64,000 bases of DNA from Paralithodes platypus (lineage: Eukaryota; Arthropoda; Malacostraca; Decapoda; Lithodidae). The notes under the pieces were generated by a model, which saw only the letters and a program-made list of their open reading frames with translations, did not search any database and was not told the DNA's origin. Location of the stretch: positions 8,742,023-8,806,022 of the forward strand of contig CM064552.1 in assembly GCA_032716605.1 (NCBI GenBank). The letters are read 5' to 3'. Positions 62,801 to 64,000 of this stretch are shown in pieces; within the stretch, counting starts at the first letter, position 1, and each line of letters starts with the position of its first letter. Both the position numbers and the translations under genes were made by a program.

Positions 62801-63545
62801 ACCCCAACTACCACAAAATCAACTACCACAACACCAACTACCACAACACCAACTACCACAACCCCAACTACCACAACCCCAACCCCAACTACCACAAAAC
62901 CAACTACCACAACATCAACTACCACAACCCCAACTACCACAACACCAACTACCACAACATCAACTACCACAACACCAACTACCACAACCCCAACCCCAAC
63001 TACCACAACCCCTACTACCACAACACCAACTACCACAACACCAACTACCACAACATCAAGTACCACAACACCAACTACCACAACACCAACTACCACAACA
63101 CCAACTACCACAACACCAACTACCACAACACCAACTACCACAACACCAACTACCACAACACCAACTACCACAACACCAACTACCACAACATCAAGTACCA
63201 CAACACCAACTACCACAACACCAACTACCACAACACCAACTACCACAACATCAACTACCACAACACCAACTACCACAACACCAACTACCACAACACCAAC
63301 TACCACAATCCCAACTACCACAACATCAACTACCACAACCCCAACTACCACACCATCAACTACCACAACCCCAACCCCAACTACCACAACATCAACTAGC
63401 ACAAGTATCCCAGAATCCACCACAACTACCACAACAGATAACCCGGAAGCCACAACAACTACCACAACACCAACTACCACTGCGCCAATAACAACTACTC
63501 CACCTCCCGTCACTGAACGTCCAACAAGGAAGAAAACTCTGCGAG
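51969..63545 (+). CDS. DEG/ENaC (amiloride-sensitive Na+ channel/pickpocket-like) subunit, N-terminal exons
   Basis: Four plus-strand exons (51969-52202, 57048-57174, 59342-59420, 61984 to about 63545) join in phase. The predicted start is a cytosolic N terminus (FFAHRFSGHAIPHIL), then TM1 (about residues 44-70, IIWAIISIILLVCLAIQLYF), then the hallmark FPAVTVCNLNPVQLFKLQ at the start of the extracellular palm, then a Cys-containing segment (GDCSSYEDNAPW) and a long Thr-rich domain. Known family members are trimeric cation channels with two membrane spans. TM2 and most of the Cys-rich ectodomain lie beyond the window. Oddities are HA where the family has the gating HG motif, and the about 480-residue mucin-like insertion in the region expected to be the finger. 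The start Met is plausible but the frame is open upstream, where a CTTCAG acceptor precedes 51944. Confidence 0.82.
52195..52435 (-). repeat. Dispersed repeat at the DEG/ENaC intron 1 donor
   Basis: Inverted copy of 47540-47760 whose GTTGTTGTTG tail end lies within about 10-20 bp of the splice donor at 52203. Confidence 0.7.
52985..54140 (-). mobile_element. RTE-associated repeat split by a 605-bp retroposon
   Basis: Copy of 17200-17790. It is interrupted after 53497 and resumes at 54115. TCAATGGGGGTC occurs at both 53486-53497 and 54103-54114 as a 12-bp target-site duplication. Confidence 0.8.
53498..54102 (+). mobile_element. Retroposon with (AAATC)n tail and 12-bp TSD
   Basis: 605 bp, ending GCCAAAATCAAAATCAAAA, with a 43-bp poly-T at 53834-53876. 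No RT or tRNA-like head recognised. It is likely the 3' end of a LINE or a SINE of unknown type. Confidence 0.7.
55020..55380. repeat. Imperfect CTGGTATCACAGGC tandem repeat
   Basis: About ten occurrences of GGCTGGTATCACAGGC-like units at 25-45-bp spacing; no gene. Confidence 0.7.
55640..56838 (+). mobile_element. Degenerate LINE in DEG/ENaC intron 1
   Basis: RT pieces: FDNCDHDIIARKLK, SSAPQGTEMAPLLFL and TSFADDTRLC (about 55910-55940) are in one frame (to 56056). Then, after frameshifts, SLNLYSLERRRERYLL and, at 56653-56838, the C-terminal LDSFKRALDVELQKVTDEL. The motif order matches jockey/CR1-like LINEs. Many stops make it an old copy. Confidence 0.75.
57048..57174 (+). CDS. DEG/ENaC exon: FPAVTVCNLNP motif
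   Basis: Acceptor ATCTTCAG and donor G|GTAAAG. It encodes IKENDEVVFPAVTVCNLNPV and about 22 more residues to HPG. FPAVTxCNLNP is the family signature just after TM1. Phase 0 in, phase 1 out, matching both neighbours. Confidence 0.9.
57346..57713 (+). mobile_element. Family B TTAA MITE
   Basis: TTAAGGGGACACTGG to CCATCTCCTCTTTAA, in DEG/ENaC intron 2. Confidence 0.8.
57827..58041. mobile_element. Family E TA-type foldback MITE
   Basis: Full 215-bp copy in DEG/ENaC intron 2. Confidence 0.85.
58220..58434. mobile_element. Family C MITE
   Basis: TTAACCCGTTCAGTACCAGGG to CGCTGGTACTCAAAGGCTTAA. Confidence 0.85.
58431..59324. mobile_element. Family C-variant MITE split by a LINE
   Basis: Left part 58431-58490 (TTAAGGATCATGACGCG), right part 59180-59324 (AGCTTAGGAAGGATCTG to AATCCTCAAGGAATTAA). 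Joined, they make one element like 10860-11071. Confidence 0.75.
58490..59175 (-). mobile_element. 3' end of the jockey-like LINE
   Basis: Minus strand encodes SQKLGVLNHLREFFTPAQLL and CIEYCSHVWGGSSH, then after a frameshift LSRYSNNQCSSELSHC, colinear with 14120-13640; same 3' UTR (GGAGACAAAAGGCAGAC). An AGCTT duplication flanks it. Confidence 0.8.
59342..59420 (+). CDS. DEG/ENaC short exon GDCSSYEDN...ALDYW
   Basis: 79 nt between a CTTTCAG acceptor and a GTAAGA donor. It encodes DCSSYEDNAPWVLNKHHK and then PFTALDYW with split codons at both ends, each completed by its neighbour (Gly and Trp). There is one Cys and no repeats. It was accepted because the phases fit and the splice signals are strong. 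Confidence 0.7.
59764..59984 (-). pseudogene. Unidentified coding-like fragment
   Basis: Minus strand reads LTFSPMDNEYFVSCYSLLKD then LIDQIIKYNG, followed after a one-frame change by LRDIKSNTPPYTSFRVMEYM and a CPLC motif ending at TAA (59764-59766). Composition looks coding, but a frameshift lies at GGTAAG. It could be an intron donor or a broken element protein. Family unknown. Confidence 0.35.
59985..60850. other. No gene seen (DEG/ENaC intron 3)
   Basis: AT-rich unique sequence without recognised repeats. Confidence 0.5.
60851..61902. mobile_element. Family J element split by nested TTAA insertion
   Basis: 60851-61002 and 61827-61902 match the two parts of 19772-20004 (CACTTGCGAGTTTCAGG; GATGTCTACAGATCCAACTT). 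Between them, 61003-61826 begins and ends with TTAA. Confidence 0.75.
61003..61826. mobile_element. TTAA-bounded composite (family G plus family C)
   Basis: 61003-61580 is a longer family G element (GACGAAAATCGTCATA) with sequence related to 1175-1500. 61588-61800 is a family C copy (CACTACCATGACGTAATTTT to GTGCTGAAGGGGTTAA) inserted within it. Confidence 0.7.
61984..63545 (+). CDS. DEG/ENaC exon with giant Thr-rich (mucin-like) tract
   Basis: The acceptor is TTTTCAG and the first base completes Trp from the previous exon. A normal sequence (NSDRHNSEEKLQRYEKCMTE) comes first, then about 480 residues of Thr/Ser/Pro/Glu repeats. An N-side block uses STTTEPTTTSTTE-type units. After the basic segment NVKRIKREALA the repeat changes to 5-residue TTTTP/TTTTS units encoded by 15-bp ACC-ACA-ACA repeats. 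It ends RPTRKKTLR at a possible G|GTAGTC donor near 63545. The whole frame is open for 1.56 kb although it is a repeat, which supports selection for reading frame. Dense O-glycosylation outside the cell is likely (inference). The 3' boundary is uncertain. Confidence 0.7.
62048..63480. repeat. ACC/ACA-rich coding minisatellite
   Basis: Imperfect repeats with units of 15 bp (about 62600-63470) and longer 30-40 bp composite units (62048-62510). They encode Thr-rich protein on the plus strand; the minus strand gives only a Val/Gly shadow frame. Confidence 0.9.
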
Positions 63546-63573
63546 GTAGTCGAGTGGTTATATTATATATCTA

Positions 63574-63832
63574 TTAAAGGGGGATGGTTCACTTTTTGGG
63601 CGATTTTTGCATGTATTCATTATTTGTCTAGTTTCCTCCCTAGACCTCCATCATACTTTAAAAAACATCCATTAGATACCCTTATAGATTAATTTCCCGG
63701 CCGAAGGCCGGTTCTTCCAACATTACAGACTCACTATCGTTCGCCATGGAAAAAATCGACACCTAAATAGCACGAAAGGTCTAAATATTGAGGGAGAAAG
63801 TGGTCCAGAAAACTGGCCCATCCCCCCATAAC
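63574..63832 (+). mobile_element. Family B TTAA MITE
   Basis: TTAAAGGGGGATGG to CCCATCCCCCCATAA; has CCCGGCCGAAGGCCGG. It lies just after the DEG/ENaC Thr-rich exon. Confidence 0.8.
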
Positions 63833-64000
63833 CCATTCAATACCGGTGACATCCTTTTTCGTTATAGTCTGGCATATATTAGACGGTTTTATTCAGCTTA
63901 GGAAGGATTTTATGAGTGGTTGTACTGTAGAACGCATTTTATGAGTGGTTGTACTGTAGAACGCATTTTATGAGTGGTTGTACTGTAGAACGCATTTTAT
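63829..64000. mobile_element. Family C MITE seeding a 29-bp tandem repeat
   Basis: TAACCCATTCAATACCGGTG through TTAGGAAGGATTTTATG; then at least three copies of a 29-bp unit (TTTTATGAGTGGTTGTACTG plus TAGAACGCA), running off the window. Confidence 0.8.

Noticed and set aside
61894..63513. 539-codon Val/Gly-rich frame on the minus strand
   Set aside because: Antisense shadow of the Thr-rich coding repeat. The plus frame continues from a normal non-repeat sequence and a phase-matched exon; the minus frame does not.

Overview
This is eukaryotic, gene-poor, repeat-dense DNA, most likely from a decapod crustacean. The organism call is inference. It rests on split genes with GT/AG introns, an interstitial run of the arthropod telomere unit (TTAGG/CCTAA), very long CT/GT/TA microsatellites, tRNA-derived SINE pieces and several LINE clades. 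No bacterial gene, operon, CRISPR array or intact rRNA/tRNA gene is visible.

Two host genes can be reconstructed from phase-compatible exons. (1) A carbohydrate sulfotransferase (Gal/GlcNAc/GalNAc 6-O type) lies on the minus strand, with four exons between 27338 and 21449, including both PAPS-binding motifs and the stop; the 5' exon(s) with the membrane anchor are missing. (2) The N-terminal part of a DEG/ENaC sodium-channel subunit lies on the plus strand, with exons at 51969-52202, 57048-57174, 59342-59420 and 61984 to about 63545. It continues beyond the window. Its fourth exon encodes an unusual mucin-like Thr-rich tract of about 480 residues with a furin-like RIKR site. A short relic resembling its second exon lies on the minus strand near position 200.

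Most of the rest is mobile-element debris. LINE/reverse-transcriptase relics lie at 1832-4187 (+, CR1/jockey-like), 4529-4700 (+, 3' end), 8253-10258 (-, RT plus an R2-like nuclease domain), 13380-15860 (-, jockey-like), 17200-17990 (-, RTE-like tail), 35967-36232 (+, endonuclease N terminus), 55640-56838 (+) and 58490-59170 (-). Around them are many copies of short non-autonomous inverted-repeat elements. Families A, B, C, D, F, G and probably J are bounded by TTAA (piggyBac-like target site); family E and a 465-bp element are bounded by TA. A 2.24-kb TA-bounded pogo/Tigger-like element lies at 45211-47453 and a probable Helitron 3' end at about 49133. Nested insertions are common, and several leave an interpretable empty site.

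Layout: 1-7.4 kb, TTAA elements and a LINE; 8.2-10.7 kb, the RT/nuclease element ending in a 29-bp minisatellite; 11.1-12.3 kb, simple repeats; 13-18 kb, LINE relics; 18-21 kb, inverted-repeat elements; 21.4-27.3 kb, the sulfotransferase; 28-37 kb, TTAA elements and unexplained AT-rich DNA; 38-41.9 kb, a 20-bp minisatellite; 42-45 kb, microsatellites; 45.2-49.1 kb, pogo-like and Helitron-like elements; 52-63.5 kb, the DEG/ENaC gene; 63.5-64 kb, TTAA elements.
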